64,000 nt of DNA, taken from positions 124,001-188,000 of the forward strand of contig PBIN01000015.1 in the NCBI GenBank assembly GCA_002720855.1. The letters are read 5' to 3'. The notes under the pieces are model-generated. The model had not been told where the DNA came from. It made no database searches and was given only the letters and a program-made list of their open reading frames with translations. Numbering within the stretch: the stretch's first letter is position 1; the number at the start of each line of letters is the position of its first letter. A program made the position numbers and the translations under genes. The stretch comes from Rhodospirillaceae bacterium. Its GTDB lineage: Bacteria > Pseudomonadota > Alphaproteobacteria > MPNO01 > UBA2964. Positions 35,035-44,024 of this stretch are shown in pieces.

Positions 35035-36623
35035 AGAGCGTCTGTAACCGCAGAGCCGTCACAACGCGGGTCGGAAGCACCTTCGATTGTTCCACCGGCA
35101 TGCCAAACGATGGCGCCCGCATGGCCCATCATTTCCTCAAAGCCCCCTACCACCTCGAGATCATGGCCAGCTGTACGCAAAGCCTCGATGGTGCCGGTAT
35201 CGAAACGATTCTCAATACGGAGTTTGGCTGTTTCCTCACCCCAAGTCCTACCAAGCAACCAGCGGGGTGCCGCAATTGCTTCCTCCAGGCCTTCTCCGAA
35301 ATCAACATAGCGCGTGAAAATAGCAGCCTGGGTTTGCGGCTGTCCTTCTCCGCCCATGGTGCCATAGACCATTTGCCGCCCATCGTCCAAAACCGCCATG
35401 GCTGGATGGATCGTGTGGAACGGACGGCGCCCCGGGCCTAAAGGGTTGGGATTACTTGTATCCAGACTGAAACTGGTACCCCGATTCTGCCAGACAATTC
35501 CGGTCTCCGGCAGAACCACACCCGACCCAAACTCCCAATAGATGCTTTGAATCATGCTGACAGAACAGCCGTCACTATCGATCGCCCCGAGCCACACTGT
35601 ATCACCGGGTGGGCCCGCCTCGGGCCAAGATGAGGCATGCTTCGGGTCAATCTCGTTGGACAATGTTTCCAGGGTTTCATCAGAAAGGAAATTGAATGGA
35701 TCGACAGTCATATAATTCGGGTCTGAAACATATTGATCACGAATTCGAAATGCCTTTTTGCTCGCTTCAACAATTGAGTGAACGTGCTCAAAACCCTCAG
35801 CTTCTTTCACCCCCAGCCTGTCCCACATCCCTAGAATCATCATCGACGCCAGTCCCTGGGTCGGTGGCGGCATTGTGTAAGCAACGCCGCTCTTCAATTT
35901 GACCGACAATGGCTCAACCGTAAGAGCGGCGTGCTCGGCTAAATCGACCAAGCGAAGCGGGCTACCGACCGATTCCAAATCCTTGACCAGCGATCGGGCA
36001 ATGTCCCCGCAATAAAAATCATCCAAACCTGATAGGGTCAGTTGCTCCAAAGTATCCGCTAAAGTTGGAAATACGATGTCGCTCCCTTCGGCATAAGGGG
36101 ATTTATCGGTCAAAAAAATCTCCGAGAAACCAGGCACATTCGAAAGTTCATCGAATTTGGCAACCGAATTTCTATGTAACGTTCCTGACACTGGCGTGCC
36201 ATGCTTTGCTTGTTGAATGGCATCTTCAAACAAGCGTCTTAAGGGCAGCTTGCCACCCCGCCGTTTGCTTTCTTCCAATGCCAACTGCCAACCCGAAACC
36301 GCACCGGCAACCGTTAGCGCTGCCATCGGGCCTCTCGATGGAATTTCTTCCAAACCGAGATCACGGTAGAAATCAATGCTGGCCAGCTTTGCGGCTGCAC
36401 CGCAGGCATCAATCGCTAAAGGTTTACCGCCGTCTCCAATCAGGAAAAAATTATCTCCGCCCAGGGAATTCATATGCGGATAGACCACGACGATTGAGGC
36501 CGCAGCGGCAATCATAGCCTCGATGGCATTCCCGCCTTCACTGAGCACGCGAGCGCCAGCTTCCGCCGCAAGAAAATGCGGCGCAACCACAATGCCACCG
36601 GACTCGGTGCGAGCATACTTCAT
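35031..36623 (-). CDS. hpxW: Gamma-glutamyltransferase-family Ntn hydrolase, probable oxamate amidohydrolase (HpxW-like)
   Basis: 530 residues. The processing and nucleophile threonine is T342 in PPGDTVWLGAIDSDG, followed by SMIQSIYWEFGSGVVLPETG and a C-terminal MVYGTMGGEGQPQ. These match the GGT fold, a precursor that cuts itself before the threonine. There is no evident signal peptide, whereas true GGTs are exported. From memory, HpxW of Klebsiella is a GGT homologue of similar size that hydrolyses oxamate to oxalate and ammonia. Its position next to the oxamate-forming operon makes that the best call. It is transcribed with gpt. Confidence 0.78.
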   Translation of the reverse strand: MKYARTESGGIVVAPHFLAAEAGARVLSEGGNAIEAMIAAAASIVVVYPHMNSLGGDNFFLIGDGGKPLAIDACGAAAKLASIDFYRDLGLEEIPSRGPMAALTVAGAVSGWQLALEESKRRGGKLPLRRLFEDAIQQAKHGTPVSGTLHRNSVAKFDELSNVPGFSEIFLTDKSPYAEGSDIVFPTLADTLEQLTLSGLDDFYCGDIARSLVKDLESVGSPLRLVDLAEHAALTVEPLSVKLKSGVAYTMPPPTQGLASMMILGMWDRLGVKEAEGFEHVHSIVEASKKAFRIRDQYVSDPNYMTVDPFNFLSDETLETLSNEIDPKHASSWPEAGPPGDTVWLGAIDSDGCSVSMIQSIYWEFGSGVVLPETGIVWQNRGTSFSLDTSNPNPLGPGRRPFHTIHPAMAVLDDGRQMVYGTMGGEGQPQTQAAIFTRYVDFGEGLEEAIAAPRWLLGRTWGEETAKLRIENRFDTGTIEALRTAGHDLEVVGGFEEMMGHAGAIVWHAGGTIEGASDPRCDGSAVTDAL

Positions 36624-36627
36624 GAGT

Positions 36628-37113
36628 TCAGGGCCGATTGTTGGCGATCGGCTCGACGAAACTGAGCTCTGTATCCCAGGGGAAGAAAATCCATGTATCC
36701 TGACTGACCTCGGTCACAAAGCTATCGACCATAGGGCGCCCTTCCGGTTTGGCATAGACGGTTGCGAAATGCGCATCGGGCAACATTTCCCGAACAACTT
36801 TCGCTGTGCGCCCCGTGTCCACCAGATCATCAATCAGAAGAACGCCCTTTCCGGACCCTTCGATCTGTTTGATAACTTCCACGCCGCTCTGACTTTGGTG
36901 ATCATAGGACGACACACAGACCGTATCGATCATGCGAATTTCCAGTTCACGCGCGATAATCGCTGACGGAACCAACCCGCCTCTTGTAATCGCAACAACG
37001 GACTCCCATGGCCCCATGTCGGCAAGTCGCCAGGCAAGGGCTTTTGCATCTCGATGAAGTTGATCCCACGAAACGGGAAAGGATTTTTGATAACGTTCTG
37101 CAGTGTCTTCCAT
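36628..37113 (-). CDS. gpt: Xanthine-guanine phosphoribosyltransferase
   Basis: 161 residues. The PRPP-binding motif is [19 protein letters not shown] (about residues 91-109). The N-terminal [19 protein letters not shown] and the C-terminal WIFFPWDTE are typical of bacterial Gpt. It recycles xanthine and guanine to nucleotides in the cytoplasm, competing with the catabolic route. The hpxW-like gene starts four bases after its stop. The divergent partner is guanine deaminase, with an inverted repeat between them. Confidence 0.9.
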   Translation of the reverse strand: MEDTAERYQKSFPVSWDQLHRDAKALAWRLADMGPWESVVAITRGGLVPSAIIARELEIRMIDTVCVSSYDHQSQSGVEVIKQIEGSGKGVLLIDDLVDTGRTAKVVREMLPDAHFATVYAKPEGRPMVDSFVTEVSQDTWIFFPWDTELSFVEPIANNRP

Positions 37114-37126
37114 AAGTAACTTCCAA

Positions 37127-37172
37127 CTATTCGGACTTCATTCGGGTTCTTATTACATACGGACCCGAATAG
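37127..37172. promoter_or_regulatory. Nested inverted repeats between gpt and guanine deaminase
   Basis: Two overlapping perfect repeats are present. ATTCGGGT (37140-37147) pairs with ACCCGAAT (37163-37170), and CTATTCGG (37127-37134) pairs with CCGAATAG (37165-37172). Three half-sites of one motif therefore sit in the divergent gap, a layout expected for a purine-responsive repressor acting on both genes. The regulator is not in the window. Confidence 0.5.
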
Positions 37173-37233
37173 CCAATCAACCGGCGCACAACAAACAATT
37201 GGCATAAACCCGAAGGTGGTAAACAATACCGGC

Positions 37234-38550
37234 ATGAGTGAATCAAAAATAACAGCAATTCGGGGGTCAGCAATTACCTTTGGAGACGATCCGTTTGGAG
37301 AAGCCAAAGACACAGCTTTGCAATACGAAACCGATGCCCTGCTCATCATCGAGGATGGTTTCATAAAATCATTTGGGAATGCCGAAACGCTAATGCCTGA
37401 ACTGCCCCCAGGCGTAAAAGTAACAACCTACACCGACAGTTTAGTTCTGCCGGGCTTTATTGATTGTCACGTCCACTATCCACAGACCCAAATCATTGGT
37501 GCGGGTGGCGAGGCACTGATTGATTGGCTCGACAAATATACATTCGTAGCCGAGCAAAGTTTCTCAGATGATGAACACTCCCTAAAAACTGCAGACACGT
37601 TTTGCGATGAGCTTATTCGAAATGGAACAACCTCAGCCGCCGTCTTTTGCACGGTACATGCCCAATCGGTAGACAGCTTTTTCAAGAGTGCGTCATCCCG
37701 AAAAATGAGAATGATAGCCGGAAAGGTCTTAATGGATCGCAATGCACCGGAGGGCCTTTGCGATTCTGTCCAGCGTGGCCACGACCTGTCCAAACAGCTG
37801 ATCGACAGGTGGCACGGCAAGGATCGAATCCTTTATGCAATTACGCCACGGTATGCGGCGTCCTCAACTCCGGAGCAGTTAGACATTGCTGGAACCCTCT
37901 GGCGTGAAAACCCCGGTACTTACGTCCAATCACATATTTCGGAGAGCCAGAAAGAAATCGAGTGGGTAAACGCTCTGTTTCCCGATTGCGACGGTTATCT
38001 TGATACATATGGACGTTTCGGACTAATCGGCCCGCGAAGTATTTTCGGTCACGGAATCCATTTGACCGAGGCTGAATGGCAGCGATGCCACGAGACAGGC
38101 ACAGCTATCGCTCATTGTCCGACATCCAATATGTTTCTCGGCAGCGGCCTGTTCGACATCAAAAAAGCCAAAGACGCTTCGCGACCGGCGCAGATAGGAC
38201 TCGCAACCGATCTCGGCGCCGGAACCAGCTTTTCGATGTTCCAAACAATGGGCGCGGCCTATCAAGTTGCGCGATTGGCCGGCGCCGATTTATCTGCCGC
38301 ACAGGCGCTGTATCTGGCTACCACGGGAGCTGCAAAAGCGCTTTCGCTCGAGGACAAAATCGGCACGCTTGAACCAGGAACCGAAGCCGATCTTGCGATC
38401 GTTGATCTCAAATCAACACCGATCATCGATTACCGCATGCAGTTCGCGCAGAGTATCGAAGAAATACTTTTCGTACTTATGACGATGGCGGACGACCGTG
38501 CTGTACGGGCCACCTATATCTCAGGTGATCTCGCTTACACCCGCGATTGA
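37234..38550 (+). CDS. guaD: Guanine deaminase
   Basis: 438 residues from the ATG at 37234; a GTG at 37216 would add six residues and neither start has a strong ribosome binding site. The metal and substrate motif is PGFIDCHVHYPQTQIIGAGG (about residues 74-93). Further motifs are THISES-type VQSHISESQKEIEWV (about 235), FGHGIHLTE and ATDLGAGTSFSMFQTM. This is the amidohydrolase-type guanine deaminase that makes xanthine and ammonia. It is convergent with puuD, with three bases between stops. Confidence 0.92.
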   Translation: MSESKITAIRGSAITFGDDPFGEAKDTALQYETDALLIIEDGFIKSFGNAETLMPELPPGVKVTTYTDSLVLPGFIDCHVHYPQTQIIGAGGEALIDWLDKYTFVAEQSFSDDEHSLKTADTFCDELIRNGTTSAAVFCTVHAQSVDSFFKSASSRKMRMIAGKVLMDRNAPEGLCDSVQRGHDLSKQLIDRWHGKDRILYAITPRYAASSTPEQLDIAGTLWRENPGTYVQSHISESQKEIEWVNALFPDCDGYLDTYGRFGLIGPRSIFGHGIHLTEAEWQRCHETGTAIAHCPTSNMFLGSGLFDIKKAKDASRPAQIGLATDLGAGTSFSMFQTMGAAYQVARLAGADLSAAQALYLATTGAAKALSLEDKIGTLEPGTEADLAIVDLKSTPIIDYRMQFAQSIEEILFVLMTMADDRAVRATYISGDLAYTRD

Positions 38551-38553
38551 GAC

Positions 38554-39753
38554 CTACTCGGACGGCATGCCGCTTGCAATCCATTTACCGACGGCCAACC
38601 GCTCTTCCTTGGACATCTTCGTCGCGTTTCCGAGCGGCATTGTATTTGTCGCAACGGTTGTTTTTTGGATTTGCGCCGCATGTTTTCTGATCTCGGCCTC
38701 TGTTTCCAATTTGATATTTTTAGGTGGCGTCTCGATGCCTTCATAAGTCGGCTTCGCGGAATGGCAGGCTGCACAGCGCGTCTTCATGATTGCCTGAACT
38801 TCGGAAAAAACGACCTTTCGTTTTAGGCCTTCTTTCTCCGGACCCGTAAACCCCGGTACGGATACGTAACCGGCCAGCATGATTATGGATATAATCGCCA
38901 CCGGTACGGGCCAAATCGCATCAGAACCAGAATTCCGCAAATTGAACCAATGGCGTACTAACGCACCGATAATAAATATCGCAATAAGAACCGCCCAATT
39001 GAGTTCATGCCCAAAGGTCATTGGGTAATGACTGCTAATCATTACGAACACGACCGGCAGAGTCAGATAGTTGTTGTGGACAGAACGCTGTTTGGCGCGA
39101 ATACCGTAAGTTGGGTCGGGTTCTTCACCGGCTTTTCGGGCGTCTACCAGATTGTGCTGGCCGGGAATGATCCGTATCCAGACATTTAGCACCATAATTA
39201 TTCCAATCAGCGCGCCGACATGAATATAGGCAGCACGACCCGACAGGACCTGGCTCAGCCCATAGGCAACGACACACAAGCCAATAAACCCGATCGCACC
39301 AGACAGCTTGGTATATTTATTGCCCCACTCGGACATATACATGCCGTCATAAACCAGCCAGCCTATGACGAGGGTGGCGACCCCGATTCCAACAGCCTCC
39401 ATTTTGGTAATGTCTGCGACATCCGGATCGATCAGGAATGCCGCCGATCCAAGATAATAAACAACCGCGAGCAGCAGGACGCCGGTAACACCCGTCCACC
39501 AGGCCTCCCATTTAAACCAGTGCAGATGCCGCGGCATGATTTTGGGTGCGACCATAATCTTGTCGACCCGATAAAATCCGCCGCTATGAACCATCCAAAG
39601 CTGCCCTTCGACTTCTTCATCAGGCACGGTCGGGTCTTCGAGGTGGGAATCCAACCACATGAAGTAGAATGAAGACCCAATCCACGCGATACCGACAATG
39701 ATATGGGTCCAACGCAGTATAAGCGCGAGCCAATCCAGAAGGACGGTCTCCAT
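38554..39753 (-). CDS. puuD: Membrane urate hydroxylase with cytochrome c domain (PuuD)
   Basis: 399 residues. About eight hydrophobic helices occupy residues 8-300, starting LALILRWTHIIVGIAWIGSS. A C-terminal cytochrome c domain has the haem motif CAACH at 327-331 and a candidate axial Met in NTMPLGN (M372). PuuD oxidises urate to 5-hydroxyisourate, passing electrons to the haem and respiratory chain rather than making hydrogen peroxide. It follows uraD by seven bases and is the last gene of the puuE-pucG-xdhAB-uraD-puuD run. Confidence 0.93.
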   Translation of the reverse strand: METVLLDWLALILRWTHIIVGIAWIGSSFYFMWLDSHLEDPTVPDEEVEGQLWMVHSGGFYRVDKIMVAPKIMPRHLHWFKWEAWWTGVTGVLLLAVVYYLGSAAFLIDPDVADITKMEAVGIGVATLVIGWLVYDGMYMSEWGNKYTKLSGAIGFIGLCVVAYGLSQVLSGRAAYIHVGALIGIIMVLNVWIRIIPGQHNLVDARKAGEEPDPTYGIRAKQRSVHNNYLTLPVVFVMISSHYPMTFGHELNWAVLIAIFIIGALVRHWFNLRNSGSDAIWPVPVAIISIIMLAGYVSVPGFTGPEKEGLKRKVVFSEVQAIMKTRCAACHSAKPTYEGIETPPKNIKLETEAEIRKHAAQIQKTTVATNTMPLGNATKMSKEERLAVGKWIASGMPSE

Positions 39754-39760
39754 CGATATA

Positions 39761-40270
39761 CTACTCCGTTACCGTGCTTATGACGCGCAAACTAACGATG
39801 CGTCCGATATTCTTGATTGCTTCTTCAATCTGACTTTCGCGATCATTTTTGAGCCGTTCTTCAAATGCCGCAAGGATGGATTCCTTGGTGTGGTCGAGCA
39901 CAGCGATAATAAAAGGAAATCCGAATTTCTCCTTATAGGCGTCGTTGAAAGCTGTAAACCGGTCATATTCTCCGTCAGACAGTTGATCGAGCCCGGCGCT
40001 CGATTGCTCGCGACGGGAATGATCAGTCAAATCACCTGCCCGTGCGGCCTTTCCGGCAAGATCGGGATGGGCGCAAATCAGGGCAAGTTTTTCGTCCTCT
40101 GCCGCCTCGCGCATCGCCACCATTAGCGCATCAATAAGGGCATCACGTGTGGCGAATGGCCGGGCGGATGCTGTGCGGGCTACAAGCCAGGGCGAATGCT
40201 CAAAAACATCACCAAGGGCAGCAATGAAATCATCTTCTTCCCCCTTATTTAACGCGCTCAGAGAAACCAT
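39761..40270 (-). CDS. uraD: OHCU decarboxylase
   Basis: 169 residues from the ATG at 40270, one base after the xdhB stop, with GGAG 12 bases upstream; an ATG at 40282 overlaps xdhB but has GGAG directly against it. Motifs of the family are FEHSPWLVARTASARPFA (about residues 17-34), CAHPDLAGKAA with the catalytic histidine, SRREQSSAGL and KFGFPFIIAV. It decarboxylates 2-oxo-4-hydroxy-4-carboxy-5-ureidoimidazoline to S-allantoin. Confidence 0.92.
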   Translation of the reverse strand: MVSLSALNKGEEDDFIAALGDVFEHSPWLVARTASARPFATRDALIDALMVAMREAAEDEKLALICAHPDLAGKAARAGDLTDHSRREQSSAGLDQLSDGEYDRFTAFNDAYKEKFGFPFIIAVLDHTKESILAAFEERLKNDRESQIEEAIKNIGRIVSLRVISTVTE

Positions 40271-40271
40271 A

Positions 40272-42605
40272 TTACGTGCCATCTCCCGCCCGCTCCTGAA
40301 TGTCAGCGACTGCCATAAGGACGGCTTCCGCTGTCGCCGGAGCATCAAGGTTTGGCAAATGCCCGTGTCCGCCAACGCTTGCCACCGCATCCCGCAAAGC
40401 GAGCCACACCGACAAAGCCAGCATCAACGGTGGTTCACCAATCGCTTTTGAGCGGAATATTGTTGGTTCCCGATTTGGTGCATCTTCAAGAATATGTACA
40501 TTGAATTCGGGCGGTACATCACGGCTGCCAGGGATTTTATAGGTCGAAGGACCATGCGTGCGAAGCGCGCCTTTCTCGTCCCACCACAGCTCTTCCATTG
40601 TCAACCAACCCATACCCTGTACAAATGCACCTTCGATTTGACCAAGATCAATGGCGGGATTCAATGATCGGCCGCAGTCCTGCAATATATCGCTGCGCAA
40701 AACGCGGTTCTCTCCGGTCAAAGTGTCGATCACAACCTCGGAAACGCAGGCACCATAGGAAAAGTAATAAAAGGGTCGCCCGGTCATAGTCTCGTCATCC
40801 CAACTTATATCGGGTGTACTATAAAATCCCGTTGCCGAAAGTGAGACCCGGTGTTCCCATGTCAACTGCGCCAACTCAGCAAAGCTGAGACTGTCATTAC
40901 GCGCATATATTCGATTATTGCGGAACTCGATTTCGCTTTCATCAACTTCAAAATGCTCTGCCGCCACCCCCGCCATGCGATCTCTGATCTGGGTAGCGGC
41001 ATCGTGAGCCGCCATACCATTCAAATCTGATCCTGATGAAGCGGCGGTCGCTGACGTATTGGGTACTTTCGCCGTGTTGGTAGATGAAATTTTGACGTTG
41101 TCGATATCGATTTGGAACGTGGAGGCAACAACTTGTGCAACTTTTATATAGAGTCCCTGCCCCATTTCGGTGCCGCCATGATTCAAATGTACGCTGCCAT
41201 CGGTATAAACGTGCACAAGCGCTCCTGCCTGATTGAGCGTTGGTAAATTGAAGGAAATTCCGAATTTAACGGGCATCAATGCGATGCCTTTTTTTAGGAT
41301 GGTATTTTCCTGATTAAAGGCCGCGACAGCCGCCTTTCGGGCAGGATAATCAATCTCACGCGACAGGCTATCCACTATCTCCGTGATGATATTATCTGTG
41401 ACTTTTTGCCCATAATGGGTCGTATCGCGATCTCCTGTGTCATAATAATTTGCACGGCGTACATCGTCGGAATCCGTACCAAGATCTTGCGCTATATGAT
41501 CAATCACGGTTTCGATCGCGACCATCCCCTGCGGGCCGCCAAATCCACGAAAACCGGTATTGGATACGGTATTGGTTTTGCAAGGATAGCCATGAATATG
41601 TGCGTTTGGGAGATAGTATGCATTGTCGCCATGGCACAGGGCCCTGACCAGAACCGAGGACGACAAGTCCGCAACATTGCCGGCCCGGGAAGCCATTAAA
41701 ATATCGATACCTTCAATGCGGCCTGTATCGTCAAACCCAACTTCATAACGAAATAGAAAATCATGCCGCTTGCCGGTAATAACCATATCGTCATCGCGGG
41801 CGAGCCTTAATTTTACGGGCTGTCTCGTCTTATCCGCCATCAATGCGGCTAAGGCGGCAATAATCGTGGACTGGCTTTCTTTTCCTCCAAACCCGCCACC
41901 CATCCGGCGAATTTCAGTGGTAACAGCGTTGACCGGAAGTCCAAGCACAGTAGCAACGCCGTGTTGCACTTCCGTCGGGTGTTGGGTCGAGGAATAAACC
42001 AGCATATCGCGATCTTCCTGGGGAACAGCGAGTGCAATATGGCTTTCGAGATAAAAGTGATCCTGTCCACCACAACGTACTTCACCGGATATCTGGTGCG
42101 GAGCGTCGGAAATTCCCCGCGCGCTATCGCCGCGCCGCATAATCTGCGGTGGTGACGTATAACTTTCGCGCTCTAACGCTTCATCAATCGTTAAAACCGG
42201 CTCAAGTTCCTCATACTCAACAACGACCATGGATGCCGCTGCGCGTGCAATATCCATTGAATCTGCCGCAATCGCTGCAATAGGGTGTCCGATATACTCG
42301 ACAAGACCTTTCGCCAGGATAGGCTCGTCCTCAAAAATCGGCGCAACATCGTTCCGGCCAGGAATGTCATCGGCTACCAGGACCGCATGCACGCCGGTAA
42401 GTTCCCTGGCGGCATTCAGATCTATTGATTTGATCACAGCATGCGCATGCGGACTCTTGACAAGAGCGCCGTGTAACGTCCCCGGAACGTTGGGCATATC
42501 ATCAATAAACACCGACCTGCCCGTGACGTGATTTACGGCACTGTCATGCCGGACGTCCGTATGGACGCCGCCTTTTATCTGGTCCATTTGCCGCGCCGTA
42601 CTCAT
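40272..42605 (-). CDS. xdhB: Xanthine dehydrogenase molybdopterin subunit
   Basis: 777 residues. The hammerhead domain covers about residues 20-140 (GRSVFIDDMPNVPGTLHGAL). Cofactor and active-site motifs are MGGGFGGKESQSTIIAA (about residue 236), GFRGFGGPQGMVAIE (about 347), GGTEMGQGLYIKVAQV and the catalytic glutamate in SKAIGEPPLMLALSVW (about 733). GEPPL is the xanthine dehydrogenase-type signature, in contrast to GEGG in the two orphan large subunits of this window. Its ATG overlaps the xdhA stop by four bases. It makes urate from hypoxanthine and xanthine. Confidence 0.94.
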   Translation of the reverse strand: MSTARQMDQIKGGVHTDVRHDSAVNHVTGRSVFIDDMPNVPGTLHGALVKSPHAHAVIKSIDLNAARELTGVHAVLVADDIPGRNDVAPIFEDEPILAKGLVEYIGHPIAAIAADSMDIARAAASMVVVEYEELEPVLTIDEALERESYTSPPQIMRRGDSARGISDAPHQISGEVRCGGQDHFYLESHIALAVPQEDRDMLVYSSTQHPTEVQHGVATVLGLPVNAVTTEIRRMGGGFGGKESQSTIIAALAALMADKTRQPVKLRLARDDDMVITGKRHDFLFRYEVGFDDTGRIEGIDILMASRAGNVADLSSSVLVRALCHGDNAYYLPNAHIHGYPCKTNTVSNTGFRGFGGPQGMVAIETVIDHIAQDLGTDSDDVRRANYYDTGDRDTTHYGQKVTDNIITEIVDSLSREIDYPARKAAVAAFNQENTILKKGIALMPVKFGISFNLPTLNQAGALVHVYTDGSVHLNHGGTEMGQGLYIKVAQVVASTFQIDIDNVKISSTNTAKVPNTSATAASSGSDLNGMAAHDAATQIRDRMAGVAAEHFEVDESEIEFRNNRIYARNDSLSFAELAQLTWEHRVSLSATGFYSTPDISWDDETMTGRPFYYFSYGACVSEVVIDTLTGENRVLRSDILQDCGRSLNPAIDLGQIEGAFVQGMGWLTMEELWWDEKGALRTHGPSTYKIPGSRDVPPEFNVHILEDAPNREPTIFRSKAIGEPPLMLALSVWLALRDAVASVGGHGHLPNLDAPATAEAVLMAVADIQERAGDGT

Positions 42606-43996
42606 AGAGACATGACCTCAGTGACAAAATCATTCTCGTCACTGTCGTGATAGAGCCTGCGCAAAAGATTGCTTGCAACGCGCATTCTATAATCCTCTGA
42701 AGCGCGAAAATCCGTCAGCGGTGTAAAATCGCCACTGATCGCAGTTCCTGCCGCGATTGCCGTTTCAAAAACCCATGGCTTCCCGATCAACGCGTTCTCG
42801 CATGCATTCGCTCGGGCAGGTGTAGCTGCCATACCGCCAAATGCAACGCGTGCGGATTTTACCATTCCATCTTCTACTTCAAGCGCAAATGCACCGACCA
42901 CTGCGGAGATATCCTGGTCAAATCTTTTCGAAATCTTGTAGGCACGGAACAACATGTCCGGTTGAGGTAACGGGATCCTAAGAGCCTCCAGGATTTCGTC
43001 TGGGTTCAAGGCTGTTTTGCGATAGTCGATAAAAAATTCTTCAGCCGGAATCTCGCGCTGGCCTTTTGGCCCGTGAACGATCATCACTGCGTTTAGCGCA
43101 ATGAGACAAGGTGGCGTATCGCCAATCGGCGATGCATTGCACACATTACCACCGATAGTGCCAAGATTACGGATTTGGCGCGATCCAATCCGACGCACGA
43201 GCTCTGCAAAAGAGGGGGCAATTTCATCGAGGACGGGTAAAGCATCGGTATAAGTGACCGCCGCACCCAATGTCACAGATCCATCGCTTTGTTCGACGCG
43301 TTTTAATTCGGAAACATGCGATGTTGAAATTACCCTGCCATACGATTCGCGGTCCTTGCTGGCACGCATACCCAGATCTGTACCACCGGCATAGACATAC
43401 GCATTGGGGTGTTCCAAGCGAAGTTTGACGAGTTCTGTCAACGTCGTCGGCGCAAAGAAATCCTCATCTCCATCAGTATAATGACTAGAGTGTTCCAAGG
43501 CTGGTGGAACATGTTTTTCGGGGACGCAATCCACTGACATCGCGGCGTCAACAATCGGCCTATAGCCCGTACAGCGACAGAGATTTCCAGCAATGGCTTC
43601 ATGGACTGTTTCGGCGGTTGCCGCTTCTCCGGATTGTTCAAACGCAAATAGCGCCATCACAAAACCTGGCGTGCAGAAACCGCATTGGGCGGCGTGATTA
43701 TCGACGAACGCCCGTTGTACCGGGTGTAGGGGAGAATCTGGCTGCGATAGACCTTCCACCGTTGTGACAGATAGACCATCGAGTTGTGGCACCAGCATAA
43801 GGCAAGAGTTGACCGCCTCAACGTTACCCTGCGGCAACTGCACCGCGATTGTGCAAGCGCCGCAATCTCCTTCCGCACATCCCTCTTTGGTGCCTTTCAA
43901 CCCTTCAGATTCACGAAGATAGTCGAGCACTGTCATCGAGGGCGGAACCTCGCTCTCCTCAATCAATATCCCGTTCAACTGAAACCGGACCGGCAT
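42602..43996 (-). CDS. xdhA: Xanthine dehydrogenase [2Fe-2S]/FAD subunit
   Basis: 464 residues. The plant-type [2Fe-2S] cluster ligands are C40, C45, C48 and C65 (GCAEGDCGACTIAV). The second cluster uses C105, C108, C140 and C142 (QCGFCTPGFV and CRCTGYRPIVD). The FAD domain starts near residue 178, with AYVYAGGTDLG and GTIGGNVCNASPIGD. It carries electrons from the molybdenum site in XdhB to NAD. GGGAGGCGAG precedes the ATG. No xdhC cofactor-insertion gene was seen in the window. Confidence 0.94.
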   Translation of the reverse strand: MPVRFQLNGILIEESEVPPSMTVLDYLRESEGLKGTKEGCAEGDCGACTIAVQLPQGNVEAVNSCLMLVPQLDGLSVTTVEGLSQPDSPLHPVQRAFVDNHAAQCGFCTPGFVMALFAFEQSGEAATAETVHEAIAGNLCRCTGYRPIVDAAMSVDCVPEKHVPPALEHSSHYTDGDEDFFAPTTLTELVKLRLEHPNAYVYAGGTDLGMRASKDRESYGRVISTSHVSELKRVEQSDGSVTLGAAVTYTDALPVLDEIAPSFAELVRRIGSRQIRNLGTIGGNVCNASPIGDTPPCLIALNAVMIVHGPKGQREIPAEEFFIDYRKTALNPDEILEALRIPLPQPDMLFRAYKISKRFDQDISAVVGAFALEVEDGMVKSARVAFGGMAATPARANACENALIGKPWVFETAIAAGTAISGDFTPLTDFRASEDYRMRVASNLLRRLYHDSDENDFVTEVMSL

Positions 43997-44024
43997 CTCG
44001 CCTCCCGCTTAACGTTCGTATTCT

